Source: Sphingomonas soli NBRC 100801 (lineage in GTDB: Bacteria > Pseudomonadota > Alphaproteobacteria > Sphingomonadales > Sphingomonadaceae). Taken from it: 64,000 nt of DNA. The DNA lies in NCBI RefSeq assembly GCF_001591025.1, contig NZ_BCTZ01000001.1, positions 186,001-250,000 on the forward strand, read 5' to 3'. The translations under genes were made by a program, and so were the position numbers. The notes below the pieces were generated by a model that was given only the letters and a program-made list of their open reading frames with translations, searched no databases and was not told the DNA's origin. Positions within the stretch are counted from its first letter, which is position 1. Each line of letters opens with the position of its first letter. Positions 35,340 to 45,100 of this stretch are shown here, in pieces.

Positions 35340-35966
35340 ATGCGTTTCCTGACCCTGATTCTCGCGCTGTTCCTGCTCGGCAACAGCGCTCCGCAAGCCC
35401 CTGGCACCGTCCGCGTCCGGCTCGTCACTTCGGCGGGGAACATCGTGCTGGCGCTCGATGCGAAGCGGGCGCCGAAGACGGTCGCCAACTTCATGGCCTA
35501 TGTCGATGACGGGCGGCTCGACGACACCGAATTCTACCGGGCGACGCGGCGCAAGTCCGATCCGCGCTTCGGCTTCATCCAGGGCGGCATCGCGCAGGAC
35601 GCGCGGCGGATGCTGCCGCCGTTGGAGCTTGAGCCGACCAGCAAGACCGGGCTTCGGCACCTCGACGGCACGATATCGATGGCGCACGGGATCAACGAGA
35701 ATGCGGCCAATGCCAACTTCTCGATCATGGTCGGCCCCAATCCCGGGCTCGACGCGAGGCCGGGCAATAATGGCTATGCCGCGTTCGGGCAGGTGATCCA
35801 GGGCATGGACGTGGTGAAGCGCATCCTGGCGCTGCCGACCGGGGGCGGGCGCGACGCGATGAAGGGGCAGATGATCCTGTCGCCGATCAAGATCATCCGT
35901 GCCGAGCGGATCGATGGCACGCCCAAGCCAACGGGCCGGGTGAAGCCCTGGCTGATCGGGCGATAA
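35340..35966 (+). CDS. Peptidyl-prolyl cis-trans isomerase, cyclophilin type
   Basis: The 208-residue protein has a signal peptide (MRFLTLILALFLLGNSAPQAP) and the cyclophilin core: VRLVTSAGNIVLALDAKRAPKTVANFM, FIQGG, and GTISMAHG followed by SFSIMVG-like NFSIMVGPNP, then YAAFGQVIQGMDVVKRI. This is the PpiA-like periplasmic layout. It begins 10 bases after the symporter stop, so it is on the same transcript. It helps fold exported proteins; its place here may be incidental. Confidence 0.93.
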   Translation: MRFLTLILALFLLGNSAPQAPGTVRVRLVTSAGNIVLALDAKRAPKTVANFMAYVDDGRLDDTEFYRATRRKSDPRFGFIQGGIAQDARRMLPPLELEPTSKTGLRHLDGTISMAHGINENAANANFSIMVGPNPGLDARPGNNGYAAFGQVIQGMDVVKRILALPTGGGRDAMKGQMILSPIKIIRAERIDGTPKPTGRVKPWLIGR

Positions 35967-36048
35967 CGCGGATCCATGCGCGGGGGTTATGCCCGCCCGA
36001 CGCATCGCATGCTTGCCGTTGAGCGCGTTCCGGCTAGGCTCACACCCC

Positions 36049-37479
36049 ATGAAACACGCGCTCTTCCTCGCTCTGGCGCTTGCCGCCGCCACGCCCGCCG
36101 CCGCGCAAGACCTTCGCAGCCAGGTGCAGGCAAAGCTGGAGGAGGCCGCGCCCGGCACGCGCTTCGGGCTGGTCGTCGCGACCGAGGATGGCACCGAGAT
36201 CGTCGCGATCGACCCTGACGGGCGCTATATCCCGGCATCGAACACCAAGATGTTCAGCACCGCGGCGGCCTTTGCCACGCTGCCTCACGTCAACGCGCCC
36301 GACCCGTTGAGCGGCACCGGCGTGCGGATCGACGGGCGCAACGTGGTGCTGGTGGGCTATGGCGACGCGCGGGTTTCCAGCGCGGCGGACTGCAAGGTCA
36401 ATTGCCTGATCGAGCTGGCCGATGCGGTGGCGGCGAAGACCAAGCGCGTGCACGATGTGATCGGCGACGATACGGCCTTTCCGGACCAGCGCTGGAGCCC
36501 CGGCATGAGCTGGAACAATATTCCGACCCGATCGGGCACCGGCATCTCCGCGCTGACGCTCGACGACAATGAGGTCGAGCTGACTGTGGCGCCGGGCGAG
36601 CCGGGCAAGCCGGCCAAGATCACGCTGGGTTCGGACTATTACACGATCGAAAACCTGACCCTCACCGTGGACAGCGGCGAGACGCGGATCGGCTATGACC
36701 GGCTGCCGTTCGAGCGGGTGGTGCGCGTGACGGGCACGATCCTGAAGGACGCGAAGCCCGATGTCTCGCGCATGGGGATCGACGATCCGGCGCATTATGC
36801 AGCGTGGCGGCTGAAGACGCTGCTGGAGGCGCGCGGCGTGAAGGTGAAGGGGCAGGTGCGCGTGGTGCACCGCCCGCTGCTGCCCGGCGACGATCCCGAG
36901 TTCCGCAAGGCGCCGTTCGCCCATGCGCGCGAGCCCCAATTGCTGGCGCGGCTGACGCCTTCGCCGCTGGCCGAGGATCTGAAGATCATCAACAAGATCA
37001 GCCAGAATCTGCACGCCGAGCTGGCGCTGCGCCGCGTATCGCGCGCGAACGGCAGCGGTTCGATCGCCGACGGGGTCTTCGAGGTGGAGACGATGCTGAG
37101 GAGCGCCGGCGTGGCGCGCACCGCCTGGGACCTGTCCGACGGATCGGGCATGTCGACCTATAACCGGGTGAGCCCGCGCGGCATGACGCAGTTCCTTCGC
37201 TGGATTGCGGCGCAGCCCTGGGGCGCGCAGTGGCGCGATACGCTGCCGATCGGCGGGGTGGACGGCAGCCTGCGCAGCCGCTTCAAGGGCACGCCGCTGG
37301 AGGGCAGGATCTTTGCCAAGACCGGCACGATCAACGCCACCAACGGGCTGGCGGGCTATATGATCGCGGCGAGCGGCAAGCGGCTGACCTTTGCGATGTA
37401 CGCCAATGACGTGCCCTCCGGCGCATCGGCGACGCGGATCATGGACGCGGCGCTGAACCTGGTCGCGGCGGCGAACTGA
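36049..37479 (+). CDS. dacB: D-alanyl-D-alanine carboxypeptidase/endopeptidase (PBP4, DacB, family S13)
   Basis: The 476-residue protein has a signal peptide (MKHALFLALALAAATPAAAQ) and the three penicillin-binding motifs: SxxK as PASNTKMFS near residue 65, SxN within the DLSDGSGMS region, and KTG as FAKTGTINATNG. A large insert between the first two motifs is the S13 hallmark. It trims D-Ala from murein stem peptides and cuts cross-links in the periplasm. ATG at 36049 is chosen because it starts the signal peptide; the in-frame start at 35989 is rejected. It follows the cyclophilin gene by 82 bases. Confidence 0.93.
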   Translation: MKHALFLALALAAATPAAAQDLRSQVQAKLEEAAPGTRFGLVVATEDGTEIVAIDPDGRYIPASNTKMFSTAAAFATLPHVNAPDPLSGTGVRIDGRNVVLVGYGDARVSSAADCKVNCLIELADAVAAKTKRVHDVIGDDTAFPDQRWSPGMSWNNIPTRSGTGISALTLDDNEVELTVAPGEPGKPAKITLGSDYYTIENLTLTVDSGETRIGYDRLPFERVVRVTGTILKDAKPDVSRMGIDDPAHYAAWRLKTLLEARGVKVKGQVRVVHRPLLPGDDPEFRKAPFAHAREPQLLARLTPSPLAEDLKIINKISQNLHAELALRRVSRANGSGSIADGVFEVETMLRSAGVARTAWDLSDGSGMSTYNRVSPRGMTQFLRWIAAQPWGAQWRDTLPIGGVDGSLRSRFKGTPLEGRIFAKTGTINATNGLAGYMIAASGKRLTFAMYANDVPSGASATRIMDAALNLVAAAN

Positions 37480-37670
37480 GCGCGGAAGGTGACACTAAGG
37501 TGACACCAACGCGCGCGTTTTGCGGCGTGGAGATTGCGCGGGTTTTTTGCCGTCACGGGGCCTGTTGAACCGACGATTTGAAAGAGCGGCGGCAATGCCG
37601 ACCGGCTGAGCCAAGCAGGCGAAATCCTACATTGCAAGGGTAATGTGGGGGCGGTGGCTGGTGCGTAAGT

Positions 37671-37778
37671 CGTCATCCCGGCGTCCGTGCCGGGATCCCC
37701 GGTTCGGCGGGGGGGGGGATGGAGGCGCAAGGGTTGCGCGGGAGGCGCGGTGGACCCCGGCACGGGGCCGGGGTGACG
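37671..37778. repeat. REP-like element, CGTCATCCCGGC class
   Basis: The left arm (37671-37698) and right arm (37752-37778) are inverted near-copies that begin and end CGTCA(T/C)CCCGG. Each arm is itself a hairpin (CCCGGC with GCCGGG or close to it). This paired-hairpin layout is that of REP doublets. A ten-G run lies between the arms. Confidence 0.7.
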
Positions 37779-37855
37779 GGGGGAGTGCGGTGCGTTCCCT
37801 GAGCACATGCTGCGGGGCGTGGTCTCCTTCCCTGTGGGGAGTGGCATCCAAAAAT

Positions 37856-37937
37856 CGTCATCCCCGCGGAAGCGGGGATCCAGGGCCGCGCAGGGTGTCG
37901 GCTGTAACCCTGGGTCCCCGCTTTCGCGGGGATGACG
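37856..37937. repeat. REP-like element, CGTCATCCCCGC class
   Basis: The left arm (37856-37885) and right arm (37908-37937) match as inverted copies in 28 of 30 positions. Each arm also forms its own stem (CCCCGC...GCGGGG). It shares the outer CGTCATCC with the neighbouring element but has a different stem, so it is a second variant of the same family. Confidence 0.75.
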
Positions 37938-37982
37938 GTTATCAGTTAATCTGACTTCGGCCGTCCTTTCGCCGGCGTCGGG

Positions 37983-39182
37983 CTACTTCGCTGCGTTCTT
38001 CGCGGCCCAGTCTTCGGCGGCCTTGAGGAGGCGGAGGGTGTTGCCGCTCCAGATCTTCTCTATGTCGGTGTCCGAGAAGCCTTCCTTGCGGAGGCGGGCG
38101 GTGATGCGGGGGAGGCGGGAGATATCTTCCATGCCGCGGACACCGCCGCCGCCGTCCCAATCGGCGCCGATGCCGACATGATCGACGCCCATCACCTTGA
38201 TGGCGTGGAGCAGGCTCTTCATGAACAGCTCGAAATCGGGCGCTGCATAGGGATCGGTGGCATCCGCCACGGCCTTGTCCGCGATCAGCTTGCGCTGCTC
38301 GGCGTCTGACAGCGCCCACCAGTCATCCTGCCTGTCCTGCACAGCGCCGCGTGCCTTGTTGTCATCATAGGCGACGAGGAAGACGCTGTTGATCTGCATC
38401 ACGCCGCCCGCCTTGGCGAGCTTGCGCATCCGATCGTCATCGAGGTTGCGTGGGTGATCGAAGATCGCCTTGGGCCCGGAATGCGAGAGGATGATCGGCG
38501 TTTTCGACAGTGCCAGCGCCTGATCGAAGGTCTCATCGCTCGAATGGCTGAGATCGACGACCATGCCCAGCCGGTTGACCTCGGCCAGCCACTGCTTGCC
38601 CAAGGGGCTGAAGCCGCCCCAGGTCCTGGTTTTGCCGGTGGTGCTGTCGGCGAACTGGTTGTTCCGCGAATGGACGGGCGAGGCCATGCGGACGCCGTGA
38701 TCGTAGAACCATTTGAGCAGCGAGAGATCCTCGCCGAGCGGATAGCTGTTTTCGATGCTCTGATAGACGAAGCGCTTGCCGGTCTTGGCGATGCGCGCGG
38801 CATCGGCGGCGGTGGTCGCGAAGGCCAGTTTCTCGGGATTGGCGGCGACGACGCGCTGGATCCACATCGCGCGGGTGAGCGCGGCGTTGCGCGCCTTGGC
38901 ATAGCCCTCCGCCGTGAGATCGCCTTGCCCCGTGTAGATCACGAAGAAACCGCCATCGAGCCCACCCTGCTCCATGCGGGGAATGTCGACCTGGCTCTTG
39001 TCGAAATCCACGTTGTGCCAGCGATTAAAGTCCCAGCCGGGGTGCTCGAAGAATTCGGGGGTGTCGAGGTGCGTGTCGAGCGTCAGCATCTGCTCATGCG
39101 CGAGGCGATCGGCGGGGGTGACGGGATCGTCCTGGAGCGGGGTGGCCGCGAGTGCGAGGCTGAGTGCGAGCATAGAGAACAT
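37983..39182 (-). CDS. Membrane dipeptidase (renal dipeptidase family, M19), exported
   Basis: The 399-residue protein has a short signal peptide (MFSMLALSLALAATPLQ) and the M19 zinc ligands in order: THLDT (HxD), the bridging Glu in QSIENSY, and His in VDLSHSS and ILSHSGP, with the C-terminal GIGADWDGG. M19 enzymes hydrolyse dipeptides, often with a D-residue at the C-terminal side, and may hydrolyse beta-lactams. It is the last gene of a leftward set after the class-C hydrolase, separated by a REP-like repeat. In context it would split D-amino-acid dipeptides from murein. Confidence 0.95.
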   Translation of the reverse strand: MFSMLALSLALAATPLQDDPVTPADRLAHEQMLTLDTHLDTPEFFEHPGWDFNRWHNVDFDKSQVDIPRMEQGGLDGGFFVIYTGQGDLTAEGYAKARNAALTRAMWIQRVVAANPEKLAFATTAADAARIAKTGKRFVYQSIENSYPLGEDLSLLKWFYDHGVRMASPVHSRNNQFADSTTGKTRTWGGFSPLGKQWLAEVNRLGMVVDLSHSSDETFDQALALSKTPIILSHSGPKAIFDHPRNLDDDRMRKLAKAGGVMQINSVFLVAYDDNKARGAVQDRQDDWWALSDAEQRKLIADKAVADATDPYAAPDFELFMKSLLHAIKVMGVDHVGIGADWDGGGGVRGMEDISRLPRITARLRKEGFSDTDIEKIWSGNTLRLLKAAEDWAAKNAAK

Positions 39183-39201
39183 GGTGACTTCCTAACGTCT
39201 T

Positions 39202-39293
39202 CGTCATGCTGAACTTGTTTCAGCATCCATCGTCCAACAAGCAAATTCCGCCCCCTGTTGAGGGTTGGACCCTGAAACAAGTTCAGGGTGACG
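39202..39293. repeat. REP-like element, CGTCATGCTGAAC class
   Basis: The arms at 39202-39228 and 39267-39293 are inverted near-copies sharing CTGAACTTGTTTCAG, itself a palindrome (CTGAAC...GTTCAG-like). It is a different family from the two at 37.7-37.9 kb, but it has the same outer CGTCA and GGA(C/T) ends. It lies between the serine hydrolase and dipeptidase genes and could stabilise or end the upstream mRNA. Confidence 0.7.
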
Positions 39294-39311
39294 GGCCGCT
39301 TCGGGCCGTCG

Positions 39312-40310
39312 TCATGCCAAAGCTCCGATCACTGCATCGCCCGTGGCAGGGCGCAGCGTGAAGATGCCGCTGTCGAAGTGACGGGTCGGGTGCACGCGGT
39401 TGGTGAGCAGGGTCCATGCCGTGCCGCGCTCGAAATCGATCCAGAGGCCGGTACCGGTGAAGCCGGTATGGCCGATCGTCTCGTCCGAGCAGGCCTGACC
39501 GCCCGACCAGCCGGGGAATTTACGCTCCCAGCCGCAGGTGCGGTGTTCATATTGGCGCGTGCGGATCGCTTCGAGCATCGCGGGGGACGCGCCGGTGCCG
39601 TCGAGCAGCCCCTGCGCGAAATCGAGTACGCCGGCGAGCGTGCCGAACAGGCCGGCATGGCCGGTGTCGCCGCCCAATGCCGAGCAATTCTCGTCATGCA
39701 CCTCGCCCTTCAGCACGCGACCGCGCCAGTGGCAGAATTCGGTGGCGACGGCGGGTCCGGGAGGCGGGCCGAAGGTGAGGCCGGGAGGGAGGGGCCATTC
39801 GCGCAGCGACTTACCGGTGATCCGCTCGATCGCGATGCCGAGGATGATGAAGTTGATGTCCGAATAGACCGGCGGGCCATGCCGCCATTCGCGCTGGAGG
39901 ACGAAGGCGCGCAGGCGCTGGGGATCGTCGCCATAGGTGTAGATCGGCTCGACCGCGGGGAAGAAGCTGCGATGGGCGATCATGTCGCGGAAGGTGAGCT
40001 TGCGCTCGGCCGCGTTCGCGACGTCATATTGGCGCAGATCGGGGATCGCGTCGGTTACCGGGCGATCGAGATCGAGCTTCCCCTGATCCGCCAGTTGCAG
40101 GATCGCGGTGGTGGTGAAGATCACCTTCGAGACCGAGGCGAGATCGAACCAGTGGTTTTCGGTGACCGTCTCGGGCTCGGGCACTTTCGCGGCGAGACCG
40201 GCATGGGTGGTCCAGCGGCGGCCGTCGGCGGTGACGACGCCTAGAGCGGCGCCGGGAATGCGGCCCTCGGCGATGGCGGCGGCGGCGGGGGCGAAGGCAG
40301 TTTCGATCAC
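39312..40310 (-). CDS. Serine hydrolase of the class C beta-lactamase family
   Basis: The 332-residue protein has the SxxK motif DLASVSKVIF, a Tyr-Ser-Asp in the YxN place (VYSDINF), and HTG within IGHTGFTGTG as the third motif. No signal peptide is visible, so it is likely cytoplasmic, unlike the homologue at 28.3 kb. Its start overlaps the AmpG-like permease stop by four bases, so it is translationally coupled to that transporter. A cytoplasmic D-peptidase or amidase acting on imported muropeptides is the simplest reading. Confidence 0.9.
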   Translation of the reverse strand: MIETAFAPAAAAIAEGRIPGAALGVVTADGRRWTTHAGLAAKVPEPETVTENHWFDLASVSKVIFTTTAILQLADQGKLDLDRPVTDAIPDLRQYDVANAAERKLTFRDMIAHRSFFPAVEPIYTYGDDPQRLRAFVLQREWRHGPPVYSDINFIILGIAIERITGKSLREWPLPPGLTFGPPPGPAVATEFCHWRGRVLKGEVHDENCSALGGDTGHAGLFGTLAGVLDFAQGLLDGTGASPAMLEAIRTRQYEHRTCGWERKFPGWSGGQACSDETIGHTGFTGTGLWIDFERGTAWTLLTNRVHPTRHFDSGIFTLRPATGDAVIGALA

Positions 40311-41884
40311 GCGGTTACAGGCTCTCTATCGTCGGGGCGGGGCTTCGCCTTGGCGAGCAACGGAAGGAACAGGAGGGCGGCGAGGCTGATCACGCCCGAG
40401 GCGTAGAAGAAGATATCGAAGCCGTTATAGCCCGCGGCATCGAGCTTGCTGACGATCGATCCGCCTGCTCCTGCGAGCAACCGGGCGAGGAGGAAGGCGA
40501 AGCCCGAGAGGAACGCATATTGCGCGCCGGGGAAGCGCGGATTGCACAGCATCGAGAGGTAAACCACGAAGACCGCGCCCGCCATGCCGTTGCCGAACTG
40601 ATCGGCGGCGGTGGCGAGGTAGAGCGTGTTCTGGTTGACCGGCATGTGCGCCAGCCAGACAAAGCCGAAATTGCCGATCGCGGCGAAGACCGCGCCCAGC
40701 GTGAGCGTGATGCCCCAGCGCCATTTGGTGACCATCCAGCCGCCAAGCCCGACGCCGACGATGCTGGAGAGCAAAGCTACCAGACCATCGGCCCAGCCGA
40801 TCTGCGACTTGGTATAGCCGAGATCGAGGATCATCGGCTTGGACAGGTTGAGCGCGAGCACGTCTCCCATCCGGTAGATCGAGACGAAGGCGAGCACGCC
40901 GATCGCGAGGAAGCCGTAACGCCAGAAGAAATCGGCATAGGGGCCGATGACGGTGGAGGCGCGGATCGGATCGGTCGGCTTGGCGTCGCGGATCCAGGGG
41001 AGCGCGAAGGCGAGCACGATGAACGGCGCCATCGCGATGCCGAGCACCCAGGGCAGCACGTTGGTGTCCGCCGTGATGCCGATGCCCGACGCGGCGGAGA
41101 GGATCACCCAGCCGATTGCCGCGGTGCCCGCAACGATCGCCAGCAGGATGCCCGCGCTGGCGGCGAGGCCGGTGAGCAAGGCGGGAATGCGCGCGCCGGT
41201 GCAACCCGGCTGGCGCGGGAGCAAGGCGAGGATGGGGAGGGGGATGAAGGCGCCGGCCGCGATCAGCAGATAGGAAGTGGTCCAGCCCGGCTCGATGCCG
41301 AAGCCGCGCAAGGTGCCCGAGATGCTGCCCGCCATGTCGGCGAACAGGAGCGCGCCGCTGCCCGCCGCGACCATTGCGGTGCGATAGCCCCACAGGTTCG
41401 ACGCGGCGACGGGGCCCTGCTCCTCGGGCGTGGGGGCAAGCTCGATACGCCAGGCGTCGGCGGCGACTTCCAATGTGGTGGTCCAGAAGGCGAGGAGGAC
41501 GGCCCAGAGCGCGGTTACCCACAGGTTTCCGTCCGACGAAGTAAGCGCCATCGCCAGCATCGAGGTGAAGATGCCGAGCTGCGAGAGCATGATCCAGCCG
41601 CGGCGCTTGCCCCAGAAGCGCGCGAAGCCGGGCACGTCATATTTGTCGAGCAAAGGTGCCCAGAGGAACTTGAAGGTGGGCAGCAACTGCACCCAGGCGA
41701 AGAAGCCGATGATCGCCAGCGCGACGCCATGTTCGGCCAGCCGCACGCTGAGCACGGTGGAGAACATGTAGAAGGGCAGGCCGGCGGAGAAGCCGAGCAG
41801 CACATAGAGAGCCATGCGGCCGGCGCCGGGCGGAATCGCGGGCGGCGGCACCAGGGTGTGCGGATCGGGCAGGGCCTCAGCCAC
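40307..41884 (-). CDS. ampG: AmpG-like muropeptide MFS permease
   Basis: The 525-residue membrane protein matches AmpG-type MFS permeases: FSAGLPFYMFSTVLSVRLAEHG, FKFLWAPLLDKYDVPGF, KRRGWIMLSQ, and FVVYLSMLCNPRFPGAQYAFLSGF near the C-terminus. AmpG imports anhydro-muropeptides into the cytoplasm for recycling. GTG at 41884 is chosen for the distance from AGGA and because it leaves a normal short N-terminus; the frame is open to 41974. It starts the leftward set permease, serine hydrolase, dipeptidase, and is divergent from a TonB receptor gene. Confidence 0.88.
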   Translation of the reverse strand: MAEALPDPHTLVPPPAIPPGAGRMALYVLLGFSAGLPFYMFSTVLSVRLAEHGVALAIIGFFAWVQLLPTFKFLWAPLLDKYDVPGFARFWGKRRGWIMLSQLGIFTSMLAMALTSSDGNLWVTALWAVLLAFWTTTLEVAADAWRIELAPTPEEQGPVAASNLWGYRTAMVAAGSGALLFADMAGSISGTLRGFGIEPGWTTSYLLIAAGAFIPLPILALLPRQPGCTGARIPALLTGLAASAGILLAIVAGTAAIGWVILSAASGIGITADTNVLPWVLGIAMAPFIVLAFALPWIRDAKPTDPIRASTVIGPYADFFWRYGFLAIGVLAFVSIYRMGDVLALNLSKPMILDLGYTKSQIGWADGLVALLSSIVGVGLGGWMVTKWRWGITLTLGAVFAAIGNFGFVWLAHMPVNQNTLYLATAADQFGNGMAGAVFVVYLSMLCNPRFPGAQYAFLSGFAFLLARLLAGAGGSIVSKLDAAGYNGFDIFFYASGVISLAALLFLPLLAKAKPRPDDREPVTA

Positions 41885-42141
41885 GAGCGATCGTCCTGAT
41901 TTGGGGCAAGCTACGCGGCATCGAACACTTCCTCCGGTGCCGCCACGCCTCCGGAAAGGGGCGCGCAAAGTCAATAAGGGGGGAAGTGTTGCCGCAGCGC
42001 AACGCTTAAGGGGCAGAGTGCACCTGTTAATGCCCCGAGGTTATGGCGCAGCGAAAAGAAACTATGATGCCGAGCCACAATTTTGTTACTTAATGCCATG
42101 GTCCGCAGGGCCCAAAGTCCGTGCTTCAGGGGGAATTCATA
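41885..42141. promoter_or_regulatory. Divergent promoter region between ampG-like gene and TonB receptor
   Basis: This 257-base gap separates two divergent genes. It contains a GTTGC-N6-GCAAC inverted repeat near 41989-42004 and becomes AT-rich near 42045-42095, as expected of a promoter. The ribosome-binding site CAGGGGGAA precedes the receptor ATG. No specific regulator is evident. Confidence 0.45.
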
Positions 42142-45100
42142 ATGGCTGTATCGTCGCTTAAGCTCATTCTGGCCTCGGGCTCCGCGCTCGCGGCGCTCGC
42201 GGGCGCAATGCCGGCGTTGGCGCAGGACACCGCGACAACCGCTGCACAGCTGCCCCCGACGCAAGACGAATCCGCAGCGGAGGATGATGGCAAGGGCATC
42301 ATCGTCACCGGTTCGCGCATCCGCCAGGACCCGAACCGGTCGGCGCTGCCGCTCCAGATCATCACCACGCAGGAACTGTCGCGCGAGGGCATCTCGAGCC
42401 CCGAGCAGCTCGTCATGTTCCTGTCGACCAACGGATCGGGCCCGGACAACCTCGCCTCGAACGGCGACGTGGTCGCGGGTGCGGCGCGCGGCGGCAATAA
42501 CGGCCTTTCCTCGGCCAACCTTCGCGGACAGGGCGCAGGCGCAACGCTGGTGCTGCTCAACGGCCGCCGCGTCGCGGCGCACGGCATCGGCGGCGGTTCG
42601 GTCGACGTGAACCAGATTCCGTTCGCGGCGATCGAGCGCATCGAAATCCTGAAGGACGGCGCATCGGCCATCTACGGCACCGACGCAGTCGGCGGCGTGA
42701 TGAACTTCATCACCAAGAATAACTTCCAGGGCATCTCGCTCTCGGGCTTCACCGACATCACCCAGGAAGGCGACGCCCCGATCTATCGGATCAGCGGGAC
42801 CGCCGGCTATGGCGATCTCGACGAGCAGGGCTTCAACATCATGGCCGCCGTTTCCAAGAGCTGGAACGGCGTGCTCTATGGCCGCGACCGCGATTTCGTG
42901 AACGTCTATCAGCCGAACCGCGGCCTTTCGGTCGACACGCGCGGCACGCCGATCGCGACGGCGTTCGCGATCAACCCGACCGCAGCCGGCATCGGCATCA
43001 CCCAGGGCGGCACGCTGCTGGGCAGCGCGAATGCGACCGGCAACCCGTACTTCCTGAGCGGCTTGGTCCTTCCCGGCACGACGACCTTTGCGGGCAGCGG
43101 CGGCATCAACCCGCTCAACCTGCCGGGCGGCGCGGGCTGCGACTCCTATGACGGCGGCATGCCGTATGACTATCAGCTGTGGAACATCCCCGGCGCCCGC
43201 TATGCCTGCGGATACGATACGGGCCGCGCTGCCGTGCTCCAGCAGCCGATCGAGACGCTGACCTATTATGGCCGCGGCACCGCCCGGATCGGCTCGCACG
43301 AGCTGTACGCCGAAGTTACCGGTTCGAAGGCGACGTCGCACAAGCGCTTCTCGGAGAACCAGTACACGGCGAGCAACACGGCAATGCCGATCGCCTTCCC
43401 GCTCAACTCGCTGACGGCGACGACGTATAACGACGTCTATGATCGCATCGCGGCAGTGTTCCCGGCGATCGGCGCCGTGGGCGACCGCACTGTCGATGCC
43501 GTAGGCAATTACGGCAAGCCGATCACTTTCCGCTACCGCTGCATGGATTGCGGCCTTCGCGAATACACCACCAACACCAAGACCTTCCGTGCCGCGATCG
43601 GCGCCGAAGGCCCGCTCTTCGGTGATTTCGACTATCGCACCGGGGCATCCTATTCGCGCAGCGAAGCCTCGTCGGTGCTCGGCACCGGCTATCACTATCG
43701 CGGCGTGTTTGCGTCCAACGCCACGGCGGTGGCCTCGGGCACCGGCGCGACGCTGGCAGGCCAGGCCGATCCGCGCGCGCCGACCGCGCCGGGCGCAACC
43801 GCGCCGGGCATCGTCGGCCTGTTCAACAGCGGCATCCTGAACCCGTTCTCGCTGACGCAATCGGCGCAGGCGCTGGCGGGTCTGGAGGCGATCTCGGCCA
43901 AGGGCGTGACGCTGTATGGTGGCCGCTACGAAGTGAAGCAGGCGGACGCATCGATCTCCGGCCCGCTGTTCGGCCTGCCGGGCGGGCAGGTCCAGATGGC
44001 GGTCGGCGTCGATTACCGCAAGGAAACCTACAGCTTCAACGGATCGGCTGCCGCTGCGGCGAACCAGCCCGACATCTTCAACGTGGCGTTCGATAACGCG
44101 AACGCGCTCACGCCGAAGAATCGCGACGTGAAGGCGGCCTATGCCGAGCTCCTCGTGCCGATCTTCCCGTGGTTCGAAGTCAGCGGTGCCGTGCGCGTCG
44201 ACGATTATTCGGGCTTCGGCACGACGACCAATCCGAAGGTGACGGCCAAGTTCCGCCCCTTCGACTGGATCATGTTCCGCGGCTCATACAACACCGGCTT
44301 CCGCGTTCCGGCGTTCAACCAGATCTTCAACGGCGTCACCCAGTCGCCGAACCCCGGCAACGCGCGCGCCGACCCGACCACCTGCCCCGCAGGCGGCGTG
44401 ATCAACGTGACTCCCGGCTGCGCCGCGATCACCCCGGATTCGCTGACGGGCGGCAACCTGAACCTGGGGCCGGAGACGTCGAAGCAGTGGAGCACGGGTG
44501 TCGTGTTCCAGCCGATCAGCAACTTCACCGCGTCGGTCGATTACTGGAACATCGCAGTCGACAACACGATCGGCTCGCTGACCATCGATCAGCTGCTCAA
44601 CAACCAGTCCTTCTTCCCGGATCGCGTGACGCGGACCGGTGGCGTCATCACCCTGCTCGACGTTCGCGCCGACAATATCGGTTCGCGCCGCACCGAGGGC
44701 CTGGAAGTCACCGTGCGCGGCAATATCGAGGCGTTCGGCGGGCGGTTCGTCGCCGGTCTTGACGGCACCCGCCTGCTCAAGAAGCGCGAGAAGTTCCTGC
44801 CTTCGTCGCCCTACGGCCCGAGCCTGATCGGCGTGTTCACCTTCGGCGGCGACCTTGGCGTCGAGTGGAAGCACAATGCCTTCATCTCGTGGGCGAACGA
44901 TGACATCAGCTTCTCGCTGAGCAACATCTTCCGCAAGGGCTATCGCAACTACCAGATCGGCGTCGTCGGCGGTGCCCGCCCCGATTACAACCGGTATGTG
45001 AAGGACTATTCGATCTACAACGCGGCGATCAGCTATACGGGTCTCGGCCCGAACTATAAGCTGACGCTGGGTGTTCGTAACCTGTTCAACACCGATCCGC

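Larger units (their letters stand above)
37480..37982. other. 503-base intergenic region with repeats
   Basis: There is no credible gene here; short open frames are low-complexity Pro/Arg-rich reading of GC-rich repeats. Just after dacB there is a GGTGACAC direct repeat and a TTTTTT run near 37543 that could help end transcription. Two REP-like inverted pairs (37671-37778 and 37856-37937) and a run of ten G (37709-37718) fill most of the rest. Confidence 0.7.

Noticed and set aside
37356..37847. 163-codon open frame in the dacB downstream region
   Set aside because: It overlaps dacB antisense and the REP element, and is Pro/Ser/Arg-rich with no motif.
37671..37937. CRISPR-like repeat array
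   Set aside because: Only paired inverted hairpins are present, not direct repeats with spacers, and no cas gene is visible.
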